NCBI RefSeq assembly: GCF_000020665.1
Contig: NC_011071.1
Location: 1,726,501-1,790,500, forward strand
From: Stenotrophomonas maltophilia R551-3
GTDB lineage: Bacteria; Pseudomonadota; Gammaproteobacteria; Xanthomonadales; Xanthomonadaceae
Length of the DNA stretch: 64,000 bases
Direction: 5' to 3'
Part shown: in pieces, positions 18,311 to 29,515 of the stretch
How the letters are laid out: each line of letters begins with the position of its first letter
Numbering within the stretch: position 1 is the stretch's first letter
Translations under genes and position numbers: made by a program
The notes under the pieces: generated by a model
Told to the model about the DNA's origin: nothing
The model's database searches: none
The model's input: only the letters and a program-made list of their open reading frames with translations

Positions 18311-19425
<1,115 letters not shown>

Positions 19426-19486
19426 GCCCCGCGGTACCCGCACCCCCTTTACGTACAACACCACGCACCATTCCGGGAGGAAACCC

Positions 19487-19978
19487 ATGAACACCACCAT
19501 GCGCGCGATGCTGATCGCTTCGTTGGCCCTGGCCTTCACCGCCTGCAAGAAGGAAGAGGCCGCTCCGGTCGACGAGGCCAAGCAGGCCTTGGTCGCTCCG
19601 TCCAAGGACGACGATGCAGGCTGGAAGAAGTACCTGCAGGAAGTGGCGATCCAGAACATGGGCAACATCACCAACAGCCCGTTCCTGTACTACCTCTCGC
19701 CGGAATCGGATCCGGACTTCCAGGCCAAGTACGAGCGCCAGACCGAGAGCGCGACCCAGGCCGTGGCCCGTGGCGTGCAGCCGGGCAACATGCTGGCCTT
19801 CGGTTCGTCGGCCTCGGGCAAGATGGCTGACATGATCCAGGCCGTGTTCAAGGACGTGTCGCCGGATTCGATGAAGGGCGTGCGCGTCGTCTTCATCGGC
19901 CAGTCGGCCGACAACGCCCGTGTGCAGGCTGCGATCCAGCCGACCGGTGCCGAGTACATTTTCGTCGAAGCCAAGTAA
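19487..19978 (+). CDS. lipoprotein of unknown function
   Basis: A 163-residue protein with signal MNTTMRAMLIASLALAFTAC, the lipobox Cys at 20, then a KKEEAAPVDEAKQ linker. The mature domain has the conserved-looking stretches WKKYLQEVAIQNMGNITNSP and FGSSASGKMADMIQAVF, and ends GAEYIFVEAK. I do not recognise the domain, though it looks like a conserved xanthomonad lipoprotein. Strong RBS GGGAGGAAA. It lies between coaD and the ferredoxin gene, in the same direction. Confidence 0.75.
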   Translation: MNTTMRAMLIASLALAFTACKKEEAAPVDEAKQALVAPSKDDDAGWKKYLQEVAIQNMGNITNSPFLYYLSPESDPDFQAKYERQTESATQAVARGVQPGNMLAFGSSASGKMADMIQAVFKDVSPDSMKGVRVVFIGQSADNARVQAAIQPTGAEYIFVEAK

Positions 19979-20110
19979 TACCGAGCCATGGCGGCCATGC
20001 TCCGGCATGGCCCGGGCGGCGTCCTGCAAGGGCGCCGCTGATGACCTGACCGGCCCGCGCGCCCGCGTTGGCCGGTCCTTTGTCCCAGGGCGCGGGCGAG
20101 GAGTATCGCC

Positions 20111-20392
20111 GTGTCGCTGAAAATCAACGAGCTCTGCGTCAACTGCGACGTATGCGAGCCGGCCTGCCCGAACCAGGCCATTGCGATGGGTGAAACCATC
20201 TACGTGATCGACCCTGCGCGCTGCACCGAATGCGTGGGTCATTTCGACGAGCCACAGTGCGTGGTCGTCTGCCCGGTCGAATGCATCGACCCGGACCCGG
20301 AGATCGTGGAAACGGAAGACCAGCTGCTGGCCAAGCTGCGCCAGCTGCAGCACGATCACCCTGAACTCTATGCGGAGCCCCCATCCGAATGA
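20111..20392 (+). CDS. YfhL-type 2[4Fe-4S] ferredoxin
   Basis: Small ferredoxin (93 aa) with two cluster motifs: C-x2-C-x2-C-x3-CP in CVNCDVCEPACP and the extended C-x2-C-x8-C-x3-C in CTECVGHFDEPQCVVVCPVEC. The insertion in the second motif is typical of YfhL/Fdx of the Allochromatium type. It often lies next to coaD in gammaproteobacteria, as here. The start is GTG at 20111 with GAGGAG upstream. It overlaps ggt by ATGA. Confidence 0.9.
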   Translation: MSLKINELCVNCDVCEPACPNQAIAMGETIYVIDPARCTECVGHFDEPQCVVVCPVECIDPDPEIVETEDQLLAKLRQLQHDHPELYAEPPSE

Positions 20393-22119
20393 AGACGTTG
20401 ATCGTCCGCCCCCTGTTGCTGCTTGGCCTGCTGCTGAGCCCGATGGCCTGGGCCGACAGCTCGGTCCGTGCCGAGCGCCCCGATGGTGCGGCCATCGCCA
20501 GTGGCCACCGGCTGGCCACCCAGGCCGGCATCGACATCCTGGCGCAGGGCGGCAACGCTTTCGACGCTGCGGTGGCGGTGTCGTCCACGCTGGCGGTGGT
20601 CGAGCCGATCAGCTCGGGCCTTGGCGGCGGCGGTTTCTTCCTGCTGCATGATGCGGCCACCGGCAAGGACGTGATGCTGGACGCGCGCGAGACCGCGCCG
20701 GCCGCTGCGACTCCGCAGGCCTACCTGGACAAAAAGGGCGACCTCGACCGTGACCGCTCGGTCAACGGGCCGTGGTCGGCCGGCATTCCCGGCCTGCCTG
20801 CGGCGCTGGTCGAGCTGTCGGCCAAGCACGGCAAGCTGCCGTTGTCGGCTTCGCTGCAACCGGCGATCCGCATCGCGCGCGACGGTTTCCCGGTGTACGA
20901 CCGCATGGCCAAGGGCTATGCCTCGCGCCGTGAAGTGATGGAGCGCTACCCGGGGACGCGCGAAGTCTACCTGCGCAACGGCAAGCCGATCGCCACCGGC
21001 GACCTCTTCCAGCAGCCGGAACTGGCGCAGACCCTGGAACGTCTCGCCGCTGACGGCTTCGATGGCTTCTACAAGGGCCAGACCGGCAAGCTGCTGCTGG
21101 CCGGCGTGAAACAGGCCGGTGGCAAATGGACCGCCGAGGAGCTGTCGGGCTATCGCGTGAAGCTGCGCGAGCCGATCGTCTTCAACTACCGCGACTGGAA
21201 GATCACCACGGCGTCGCCGCCGTCTTCCGGTGGCATCGCGCTCGCGTCGATGCTGCAGATCCTGGAAGGCTGGGACCTGAAGTCGATGGATGAGGCCCAC
21301 CGCACCCACCTGGTGGTGGAAGCGATGCGCCGTGCCTACCGTGACCGCACTTTCTTCCTCGGCGATCCGGACTTCGTGCAGATCCCGCAGAAGGTGCTGG
21401 TCAGCAAGGACTACGCACAGGGCCTGCGCGCCACCATCCATCCTGAGAAGGCCACCCCCAGCGACCTGCTGTCGGGCAACCCGACCCCGCTGGAGGACGA
21501 CGAGACCACCCATTTCTCGATCATCGACCGCGACGGCAACCGCGTCGGTGCCACCCAGACCGTCAACCTGCTGTATGGCTCGGGCCTGATTCCGAAGGGC
21601 ACCGGCGTGCTGCTGAACAACGAGATGGACGACTTCGCACTGAAGCCGGGTACGCCCAACGCGTTCGGCGTGATGGGCTATGAGGCCAATGCGCCGAAGC
21701 CGGGCAAGCGCATGCTCAGCTCGATGACGCCGACCTTCATGGAGAACGCCGACAAGGTGGTGGTACTGGGCACGCCGGGTGGCAGCCGCATCATCACCAT
21801 GGTGCTGCTGGGCATCCTTGGCTACGACGCGGGCCTGGACGCGCAGCAGGTCGCTGCGCTGCCGCGCTACCACCACCAGTGGCTGCCGGACCTGATCGAA
21901 GCCGAGAACGATGCGTTCGACGCCGACACGGTAAAGCAGCTGCAGGCGATGGGCCACAAGATCGACCTGCCGGGCAATGTCGCCGCCGGTGGCCGTGGCT
22001 CCAGCCACGTCTGGGGCAACCTGCAGACCGTGGAATGGGACCGCAAGGCGAACAAACTGTTCGGTGGCAGCGACCCGCGTAACCCGGTGGGCAGTGCCCA
22101 GGTTGTACCGGCACGCTGA
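20389..22119 (+). CDS. ggt: gamma-glutamyltransferase
   Basis: Periplasmic gamma-glutamyl transpeptidase precursor (576 aa), which cleaves glutathione and other gamma-glutamyl compounds. It has a signal peptide (cleavage likely after MAWA), the large-subunit GLGGGGFFL, and the autoprocessing site TTHFSIIDRDGN, where the second Thr becomes the N-terminal nucleophile of the small subunit. LSSMTPTF and GTPGGSRI follow. The start overlaps the ferredoxin stop. Confidence 0.94.
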   Translation: MKTLIVRPLLLLGLLLSPMAWADSSVRAERPDGAAIASGHRLATQAGIDILAQGGNAFDAAVAVSSTLAVVEPISSGLGGGGFFLLHDAATGKDVMLDARETAPAAATPQAYLDKKGDLDRDRSVNGPWSAGIPGLPAALVELSAKHGKLPLSASLQPAIRIARDGFPVYDRMAKGYASRREVMERYPGTREVYLRNGKPIATGDLFQQPELAQTLERLAADGFDGFYKGQTGKLLLAGVKQAGGKWTAEELSGYRVKLREPIVFNYRDWKITTASPPSSGGIALASMLQILEGWDLKSMDEAHRTHLVVEAMRRAYRDRTFFLGDPDFVQIPQKVLVSKDYAQGLRATIHPEKATPSDLLSGNPTPLEDDETTHFSIIDRDGNRVGATQTVNLLYGSGLIPKGTGVLLNNEMDDFALKPGTPNAFGVMGYEANAPKPGKRMLSSMTPTFMENADKVVVLGTPGGSRIITMVLLGILGYDAGLDAQQVAALPRYHHQWLPDLIEAENDAFDADTVKQLQAMGHKIDLPGNVAAGGRGSSHVWGNLQTVEWDRKANKLFGGSDPRNPVGSAQVVPAR

Positions 22120-22126
22120 TGCTCCG

Positions 22127-22149
22127 GTAGCGCCGGGCCATGCCCGGCG
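22127..22149 (+). repeat. GTAG (SMAG) palindrome
   Basis: A single element with the stem GCCGGGC/GCCCGGC (GTAGCGCCGGGCCATG...) eight nucleotides after the ggt stop and just before a conventional terminator. Confidence 0.8.
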
Positions 22150-22165
22150 GACGGAGAGCCTGAAG

Positions 22166-22190
22166 ACCCCGCCTTTACCGGCGGGGTTTT
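22166..22190 (+). terminator. Rho-independent terminator of ggt
   Basis: Stem CCCCGCC/GGCGGGG (22167-22173 and 22180-22186) with a 6-nt loop, followed by TTTT. It ends the coaD-to-ggt transcription direction. Confidence 0.8.
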
Positions 22191-22240
22191 CCGTTTCCAA
22201 TCTAGCGATTATTTAACGAGCCGACGCCGATAATTGGCGC

Positions 22241-23128
<888 letters not shown>

Positions 23129-23130
23129 GG

Positions 23131-23214
23131 GTAGAGCCGAGCCTACGCTCGGCTGCTCCCCTGAACGGTCATGCACGTTACGGATTCCTGAGCCGAGCAT
23201 GGGCTCGGCTCTAC
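23131..23214. repeat. inverted pair of GTAG (SMAG) palindromes
   Basis: A plus-strand element at 23131-23154 (GTAGAGCCGAGCCTACGCTC plus GGCT) and a minus-strand one at 23191-23214, in the gap between the convergent MBL-fold and PsiF-like genes. Confidence 0.8.
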
Positions 23215-23224
23215 GTCACTGCCA

Positions 23225-23518
23225 TTACGACGCCTTCAGGCAGCTGCTCATGAAGGTCTTGCGTGCATCACCGGCCAGCTTCTTCGTACCCGCATCGGCG
23301 TTGCACTTGCGCATGCGTTCCTGCGGCGTGGTCGCAGCCTTGCTGTCGGTAGCGTGGCCGCTGAGGCAGGAGCTCTGCGCGGTCTTGTAGGCGTCGCCCT
23401 TGAGCCCCTTGTTCTTGGCCGAGCAGTCGGCCATGCGCTGCTGCTGCGGAGTGGTGGCGTTGGCAGCCAAGGGCAGGCCGACCAGCAGGACGGCGGCCAG
23501 CAGGAAAGAGGCTTTCAT
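23225..23518 (-). CDS. PsiF-repeat periplasmic protein
   Basis: A 97-residue exported protein with signal MKASFLLAAVLLVGLPLAANA and two PsiF repeats, QQQRMADCSAKNKGLKGDAY and QERMRKCNADAGTKKLAGD, each with the R-M-x2-C-x3-A/K pattern and a paired C-terminal Cys (SSCLSG and SSCLKA). PsiF is phosphate-starvation induced in E. coli, but its function is unknown. It is downstream of upp in the same orientation, separated by a hairpin. Confidence 0.85.
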   Translation of the reverse strand: MKASFLLAAVLLVGLPLAANATTPQQQRMADCSAKNKGLKGDAYKTAQSSCLSGHATDSKAATTPQERMRKCNADAGTKKLAGDARKTFMSSCLKAS

Positions 23519-23614
23519 CGGGAGCTCCAAGGGTGGCTGGTGCGCGGAGCATTCGCTTCCCGGCGCCAAGAGCACGTGAAGAATCGCAACGCGGCCGCGA
23601 CGCCCCGCGCTGTT

Positions 23615-23653
23615 GGGGTCAGAACCCTTTCGGCACGAAAGGGCTCTGACCCC
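23615..23653. repeat. GGGGTCAGA-type hairpin, copy 2 (also possible upp terminator)
   Basis: Arms 23615-23631 (GGGGTCAGAACCCTTTC) and 23637-23653 (GAAAGGGCTCTGACCCC) pair at 16 of 17 positions around a 5-nt loop. It lies 8 nt beyond the upp stop. It shares outer arms with 18001-18043 but has a different, still paired, inner stem. Confidence 0.75.
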
Positions 23654-23661
23654 GCTGGCAT

Positions 23662-24294
23662 TCAGCCGACGCGGGTGCCGAAGATGCGATCACCGGCATC
23701 GCCCAGGCCAGGCAGGATGTAACCCTTGTCGTTGAGCTGGGCATCGATGGCCGCGGTGTAGATCTCCACGTCCGGGTGCACGGCCTTGACCGCCTCGATG
23801 CCTTCCGGCGCGGCGACCAGGAAGATGCCCTTGATGCGGCGGGCACCGGCACGCTTGAGCATGTCGATGGTGGCGATCAGGGTGCCGCCGGTAGCCAGCA
23901 TCGGATCCAGGATCAGCGCATCGCGCTCTTCCAGGCGACCGGTCAGGCGCTCGAAGTAGGGTACCGGCTGCAGGGTTTCCTCATCGCGCTGCAGGCCGAC
24001 CACGCTGACGCGGGCCGCCGGGATCAGCGACAGCACGCCGCTCAGCATGCCCAGGCCGGCGCGCAGGATCGGCACCACGGTGATCTTGGCCCCGGCAATG
24101 CGTTGTACGGTGATCGGGCCGGCCCAGCCGGGCAGGGTGTGCGGTTCGGTCTCCAGGTCAGCGGTGGCCTCGTAGGCCAGCAGCGTGCCCAGCTCGTTGG
24201 CCAGTTCGCGGAAATCCTTGGTGCTGAGCGCGGCGTTGCGCATCAGGCCGATCTTGTGCTGCACCAGCGGGTGGCGCACTTCGACGATCTTCAT
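23662..24294 (-). CDS. upp: uracil phosphoribosyltransferase
   Basis: UPRTase (210 aa), which salvages uracil to UMP with PRPP. It has the N-terminal [24 protein letters not shown], the PRPP-binding loop [12 protein letters not shown], and the C-terminal uracil-binding [16 protein letters not shown]. The start at ATG 24294 gives the standard N-terminus [11 protein letters not shown]. Confidence 0.96.
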   Translation of the reverse strand: MKIVEVRHPLVQHKIGLMRNAALSTKDFRELANELGTLLAYEATADLETEPHTLPGWAGPITVQRIAGAKITVVPILRAGLGMLSGVLSLIPAARVSVVGLQRDEETLQPVPYFERLTGRLEERDALILDPMLATGGTLIATIDMLKRAGARRIKGIFLVAAPEGIEAVKAVHPDVEIYTAAIDAQLNDKGYILPGLGDAGDRIFGTRVG

Positions 24295-24463
24295 GGTCGG
24301 GAAGGGGGAAGAAGGAGAGAGGACGCCATTTTGCCGGATCGGCGGGCCGAACCCAAACCTGGCCTGGAGCGGCCTTACATGAAATGTGCAGGCGCATGTC
24401 ACGGCCATGCAACCTTGCGGACATACCGTGCAGACCCATTCTTAACAGGAATGGGGATTCCCA

Positions 24464-27025
24464 GTGCATATCAAGACTCCGTTGGCCGTTGCCATCACCC
24501 TGACCCTGGCGATGGGGGCCGCAGCCCCGCTGCAGGCGGCCGGGCAGCAGGCGGTTGCCGCCACCGGCGCCGTGGCCGCTGATGCGGTCGACCTGGACCG
24601 CATCGAAGTGCGCGCCCAGCTCGAATCACAGATCCGCGCGGTTGACCTCAAGCGCAGCAGTGATGCGATCGAAGATGCCGTGTCCTCCGATGCACTGGGC
24701 CAGTACCCGGACAAGAATGTCGCCGAATCGCTGCAGCGACTGCCGGGCATCAGCGTGACCCGCGACCAGGGCGAAGGGCGCTTTGTGGTCATCCGCGGCC
24801 TGGACGCCAACCTCAACAGCGTCAGCGTGGACGGCATTGCCATCGGTACGCCGGAAGATTCCAGTCGTGCCGCACCGCTGGATGTGATTCCGTCCGATTC
24901 CACCGAGCGCCTGCGCGTGGTCAAGTCGCCGACCCCGGACATGCCGGGTGATGCCATCGGTGGCGCCGTGCTCGTGGAGTCGGCCTCGGCCTTCGACCGC
25001 GACGGTCGCAGCCTGCGTGGCAAGATCGAAGGCAGCCACCAGCAGTTGTCCGGTGAGACCAGCCCCAAGGCTGCCTTCAACTACAGCGAAGTGTTCAACG
25101 ACACCTTCGGTGTGGCGCTGGGCGTGAACTACCAGAAGCGCAAGTTCGAGTCGGACAACACCGAAGTGGAGTATGACGGCGAGGACGATGCCGTCCCCGG
25201 CGATGTCACCGCGATCAACCTGCAGCACCGCAAGTATGAGATCGAGCGCAAGCGCATCGGTGCCAACCTCAACCTCGACTGGCGCCCGAATGAAGACAGC
25301 AAGTACTACCTGCGGACGCTGTACAGCCAGTTCGACGATGCGGAGACCCGCCAGCGCGTGATCTTCAACTTCGACGACGCAAAGATGGTCAAGACCGGCA
25401 CCGACCAATATCGGCTGGATGGCATGCCGAAAGATTCCATCGACAAGCGCATGCGCTACCGCACCAAGAAGGAAAACACCTTCGCGGCAAGTCTCGGTGG
25501 CGAGAACAAGCTGACCAACGCCGTGGTCGATTACCGGATCGGCTACACCCGCACCGAAGAGCGGGTGAACGACGAGATGGAGGCCCGTTTCAAGCTTGAT
25601 GGCAAGGCCTTCAATGGCACCCTCGACCAGCGCAGCCGCCTGCCCAGCTACAGCTTCGACAACCCGCAGTGGCTGGACAACGGCAACTACGCGTTCGACC
25701 GCTTCGTGCTCTCGCCCAAGCAGGTCAACGACAAGGAACACAGCGCGCAGGTCAACGTACGCTTCGACGGCGACAGCAGCAGCATCAAATTCGGCCTGCT
25801 GGGCCGCTGGCGCGACCGCGACGTGAACGTCGACGAACGCGAACTGCGTGTCGGCCCGAAGGTGGCGCTGTCGAGCTGGACAACCTCCTCGCCGGAACAC
25901 CGCCACGGCAACCTGGGTGACGGCATGGATTCGGCCGCGATGCGTGCTTTCTGGGCGGCCAATGGCGGCCAGTACAGCGCCCGTCCCCAGGATGCCGGTG
26001 GCAACGCGATGACATCGCTGGAAGAGGACTACGTGGCCAGTGAAGACATCTTCGCCAGCTACGCCATGGGTACCTGGGATGTGGGCGCGCTGCGCATCAT
26101 CGGCGGTGTGCGCGTGGAAAACACCCAGTTCAAGGCGATCGGCAACCAGGTGGACGTGGCCGCCAACGGGCGCAGCTTCACGGTTACCCCGCGCGTGGCC
26201 AACAGCAGCTACACCAACGTGCTGCCGGGCCTGCACCTGCGCTACGACGCGGCCGATGACTGGGTACTGCGCGCCTCGGCCAACAAGACCGTATCGCGTC
26301 CTTCCTTCGGCGATGTCTCGCCACGTGTGGGCTACAGCCGCGGCGACGAGGAAGTGCGCCTGGGTAATCCGGAACTGGATCCGTACGAGTCGAAGAACAT
26401 CGACCTGTCGGTGGAGAAGTACATCGGCAGCACCGGTATCGTTTCACTTGGCCTGTTCCACAAGTCGATCGATGGCTACATCGTGCAAACGGTGCGGACC
26501 AATGATCCCGCTTATGGCGGCTTCGACGTGACCCAGCCGATCAATGGCCGCAAGGCCACCGTGCGCGGTGCGGAATTCAACTGGCAGCAGCAACTGGCCT
26601 TCCTGCCAGCCGGCCTGGACGGCCTGCTGGTCGGCGCCAGCGGTACCTGGCTGGATACCAAGTTCGATGCCGGCATCAAGGACCGTGCCGGCGAGGATTT
26701 CACCCTGCCGCGCGCCTCCAAGCATGTCTACAGCGCCCACATCGGCTATGAAAAATATGGTGTCAGTACGCGGCTGGCGGCGGTGTACCGCAGCGAGTAC
26801 CTGGACAGCATCGGCAAGGGCCGCGCGTTCGATATCTTCGTGGCGCCCAACACCCAGCTCGATTTCTCGCTGGACTACAAGTTCACCCCGCGGGTGAGCA
26901 TGTACTTCGAAGCACAGAACCTGCTGGACAAGCCGCTGGAGCTGTACCAGGGCACGCGCTCGCGCACCCTGCAGATGGAAGAGTACGGCCGTACCTACGC
27001 GCTGGGCCTGAAGGTGGCGCTGTGA
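24464..27025 (+). CDS. TonB-dependent outer-membrane receptor, phosphate-ester operon
   Basis: Outer-membrane active transporter (853 aa). After a signal peptide (cleavage near LQAAGQQ) the plug domain shows DALGQYPDKNVAESLQRLPGISVTRDQGEGRFVVIRG in pieces, typical of the Xanthomonas/Caulobacter-type receptors. The C-terminal beta strand ends YGRTYALGLKVAL with a hydrophobic terminus. GTG at 24464 has AGGAATGGGG upstream. It is the first gene of an operon whose next three products are phosphatases, so phytate or released inositol phosphate is a reasonable substrate guess, not shown by sequence. Confidence 0.85.
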   Translation: MHIKTPLAVAITLTLAMGAAAPLQAAGQQAVAATGAVAADAVDLDRIEVRAQLESQIRAVDLKRSSDAIEDAVSSDALGQYPDKNVAESLQRLPGISVTRDQGEGRFVVIRGLDANLNSVSVDGIAIGTPEDSSRAAPLDVIPSDSTERLRVVKSPTPDMPGDAIGGAVLVESASAFDRDGRSLRGKIEGSHQQLSGETSPKAAFNYSEVFNDTFGVALGVNYQKRKFESDNTEVEYDGEDDAVPGDVTAINLQHRKYEIERKRIGANLNLDWRPNEDSKYYLRTLYSQFDDAETRQRVIFNFDDAKMVKTGTDQYRLDGMPKDSIDKRMRYRTKKENTFAASLGGENKLTNAVVDYRIGYTRTEERVNDEMEARFKLDGKAFNGTLDQRSRLPSYSFDNPQWLDNGNYAFDRFVLSPKQVNDKEHSAQVNVRFDGDSSSIKFGLLGRWRDRDVNVDERELRVGPKVALSSWTTSSPEHRHGNLGDGMDSAAMRAFWAANGGQYSARPQDAGGNAMTSLEEDYVASEDIFASYAMGTWDVGALRIIGGVRVENTQFKAIGNQVDVAANGRSFTVTPRVANSSYTNVLPGLHLRYDAADDWVLRASANKTVSRPSFGDVSPRVGYSRGDEEVRLGNPELDPYESKNIDLSVEKYIGSTGIVSLGLFHKSIDGYIVQTVRTNDPAYGGFDVTQPINGRKATVRGAEFNWQQQLAFLPAGLDGLLVGASGTWLDTKFDAGIKDRAGEDFTLPRASKHVYSAHIGYEKYGVSTRLAAVYRSEYLDSIGKGRAFDIFVAPNTQLDFSLDYKFTPRVSMYFEAQNLLDKPLELYQGTRSRTLQMEEYGRTYALGLKVAL

Positions 27026-28140
27026 TGGGGCGCCGCATCCCGGTCCTTGCCGCGGCATTGGCGGCTGCTCTGCTGGCAGGCTGCACGCCGGCCACCGGCA
27101 ATGATCCGGCCGTGGCCGCCACAGCAGCGAAGCCCGCGGCACAGCGGGCGGTGGCGACCATCGCCGAGGCATTTGTCACTCCACTGACCCCGGCCGACAA
27201 CATCGATTCGCCGGCGGCGTGGCGTGCACCGGATGGCAAGCTGTGGCTGATTGCCACCGCCAAGGCCACCGACAAGCTGGTGGTCTACGATGGCAGCACC
27301 GGCCAGCACCTGCGTGACGTTGGTAGCAGCGGCACCGGGCCAGGGCAGTTCGATCGCCCAAACGGCATCGCGGTGACCGACGACCTGCTGTGGATCGTGG
27401 AGCGCGACAATCATCGCGTGCAGGTGCTGAGCCTGCCGGACTTCATCCCGCTGGCAACGTTCGCTGCCGAGGATCTGCGCAAACCGTACGGGTTGTGGGT
27501 CGACCGCCGTGCCGATGGCTACAGCGTCTACGTCACCGACTCCTGGGACAACGGCGAGGATGCGCAGGGCCGTGACATCCTGCCGCCGCTGGCCGAACTG
27601 GACAAGCGCGTGCGCCAGTACCACGTGACCCGCGACGGTGCGAAGGTCGAGGCGAAGCTGGTGGCCAGCATCGGCGATACCACCGAGGCGGGAGCGTTGC
27701 GCGTGGTCGAGTCGATCTGGGGCGATCCGGAGAACGATCGCCTGTTGATCGCCGAAGAGGACGAGAGCTACGCCAGCGAGTTCAAGGTCTACACCCTGGC
27801 GGGCCGTTTCACGGGTACCACCTTCGGCCGCGATGTGTTCAAGGCGCAGGCTGAAGGCGTGACCCTGCGCACCTGTGGCAAGGACGGCTGGTGGATCACC
27901 ACCGAGCAGGGCAAGCAGCGCAGTGTGTTCCACCTGTTCGACCGGCATACGTTGAAGCCTGTGGGTGCGTTCCAGGGCAATACGGTGGCCAACACCGACG
28001 GCATCTGGTTGATGCAGCCGGCCAGCCCACGCTTCCCGCACGGTGCGCTGTACGCAGTGCATGACGACCAGGGCGTGGTCGCGTTCGACTGGGAAAGCAT
28101 CGCCAAGCAACTGGCGCTGCCATTGGAGTGTGGCGAATGA
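27025..28140 (+). CDS. beta-propeller phytase (3-phytase) lipoprotein
   Basis: A 371-residue protein with a lipoprotein signal (ALLAGC) and a beta-propeller phytase pattern: DNIDSPAAWRAPDGKLWLIATAKATDKLVVYD in parts, GPGQFDRPNGIAV, WIVERDNHRVQV, and RVVESIWGDPENDRLLIAEE. The acidic Ca-binding residues in DSP-AW and DRPNGI fit the family. It would release phosphate from inositol hexakisphosphate at the cell surface or in the periplasm. The ATG overlaps the receptor stop (TGATG) and its own stop overlaps the next gene by ATGA. Confidence 0.82.
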   Translation: MGRRIPVLAAALAAALLAGCTPATGNDPAVAATAAKPAAQRAVATIAEAFVTPLTPADNIDSPAAWRAPDGKLWLIATAKATDKLVVYDGSTGQHLRDVGSSGTGPGQFDRPNGIAVTDDLLWIVERDNHRVQVLSLPDFIPLATFAAEDLRKPYGLWVDRRADGYSVYVTDSWDNGEDAQGRDILPPLAELDKRVRQYHVTRDGAKVEAKLVASIGDTTEAGALRVVESIWGDPENDRLLIAEEDESYASEFKVYTLAGRFTGTTFGRDVFKAQAEGVTLRTCGKDGWWITTEQGKQRSVFHLFDRHTLKPVGAFQGNTVANTDGIWLMQPASPRFPHGALYAVHDDQGVVAFDWESIAKQLALPLECGE

Positions 28141-29504
28141 GCCGCCATTGCGTGATGCGTTCATTGGCGCTCGGCCTGCTGCTGGTGTTGCCGTCGCTGT
28201 CACCTGCTGCGGTCGAGCCGAATACCCAGGTGCCGGCGGGCAGCCGCTACTACGCAGCATCCACGGTGCCGGACCGCATCGTGGCATCGCCCGCGGCCGA
28301 TCCCAGCCATGGCTTTGCCGTGGCATGGCGTACCGATGGCAGCGTGCAGGCGCCGCTGCTGGAGATTGCCGTGGCAGGTGATTCGCCGGCCATCGAGGAC
28401 ATCCGCCAGGTGCGTGCGACGACCCGCGCGCTGCAGACCGAGAACGGGCTGTCGCATCATCATCGCGCGGACATCAGCGGCCTGCAGCCGGATACCCAGT
28501 ATGTCTACCGCGTGCAGGGCAATGGCAGCTGGAGCGCCTGGAACCAGCTGCGTACGCTGGCCGCCGCCGACCAGCCGTTGACGCTGTTGTACTTCGGAGA
28601 CACCCAGAACAAGAACGTCAGCCATGTCAGCCGCGTGCTCCGGGCCGCGCAGAAGGCCGCGCCGGAGGCACGCATGAGCCTGTTCGCCGGTGACCTGGTC
28701 AGCGGCGGCGACAACATGGATGACAGCGAGTGGGGCGAGTGGTTTGCTGCTACCAGCTGGCTGGCGCAGGAAACCCTGGTGGCGCCGGCGATCGGCAACC
28801 ATGAGTACTTCGAGGAATTCGAGGACACCCCGCAGGAGCGCCGCGTGCTGGGCAAGCATTGGCCGGTGACGTTCGCGCTGCCGGGCAATGGCACCACCGC
28901 CGCGCAGCAGACCAGCTACTGGTTCGATGCGCAGGGCGTGCGCGTGGCCGTGGTTGATGGTACTTCGGCACTCGACCTTGGCACGGCCAAGGCACAGGCG
29001 CAGTGGCTGGACAGGGTGCTGACCGGCAATCCGCAGCCATGGACCATCGTGCTGCTGCACCAGCCGTTCTACTCACCGCGCGAGGGCCGCGAGAACGCGG
29101 CGCTGCGTGATGTGCTGTTGCCGGTGGTGCGTCGCCACAACGTGGACCTGGTGCTGCAGGGCCACGATCACACCTACGGCCGCCGTGGAGAAGGGCAGGC
29201 TGCCACGCCGCAGTACGTGGTGACCGTGGCCGGGCCCAAGCAGTACCGCCTTTCCGACGAAGCACGCAGGACGATGGATCCGGTGGCCGAAGACACCCAG
29301 CTGTTCCAGGTGCTGCGCATCGACCCGCAGCAATTGCGTTACGAGGCACGCACGGTGACCGGTCGCCTGTACGACGCGTTCGAGCTGCGTCGTGATGCCA
29401 AGGGTGGCAAGCAGCGGCTGGAGCAGCGCGAGGGCCGCATCACTTCGCGTGAATGCCCCCGTGCGCAGACTGCCAAAGGTCGCGCAGACCGTTGTTGGGA
29501 GTGA
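28137..29504 (+). CDS. purple-acid-type metallophosphatase, exported
   Basis: A 455-residue protein with a signal peptide, an N-terminal fibronectin-III-like purple acid phosphatase domain (about 40-135, HHHRADISGLQPDTQYVYRV) and a calcineurin-like metallophosphatase core. Metal ligands are in LLYFGDTQ, FAGDLVSGGDN, GNHEYF, LLHQPF and QGHDHTYGR. It probably removes phosphate from a range of esters in the periplasm. It overlaps the phytase gene by 4 nt and precedes the pyrophosphatase by 11 nt. Confidence 0.88.
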   Translation: MSRHCVMRSLALGLLLVLPSLSPAAVEPNTQVPAGSRYYAASTVPDRIVASPAADPSHGFAVAWRTDGSVQAPLLEIAVAGDSPAIEDIRQVRATTRALQTENGLSHHHRADISGLQPDTQYVYRVQGNGSWSAWNQLRTLAAADQPLTLLYFGDTQNKNVSHVSRVLRAAQKAAPEARMSLFAGDLVSGGDNMDDSEWGEWFAATSWLAQETLVAPAIGNHEYFEEFEDTPQERRVLGKHWPVTFALPGNGTTAAQQTSYWFDAQGVRVAVVDGTSALDLGTAKAQAQWLDRVLTGNPQPWTIVLLHQPFYSPREGRENAALRDVLLPVVRRHNVDLVLQGHDHTYGRRGEGQAATPQYVVTVAGPKQYRLSDEARRTMDPVAEDTQLFQVLRIDPQQLRYEARTVTGRLYDAFELRRDAKGGKQRLEQREGRITSRECPRAQTAKGRADRCWE

Positions 29505-29515
29505 GAGGAAACGCC

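Noticed and set aside
24295..24463. Pho box upstream of the phytase operon
   Set aside because: Only scattered partial matches to CTGTCAT half-sites (for example CATGTCAC, CATGCAA) with wrong spacing; not enough to call, though phosphate control would make sense.
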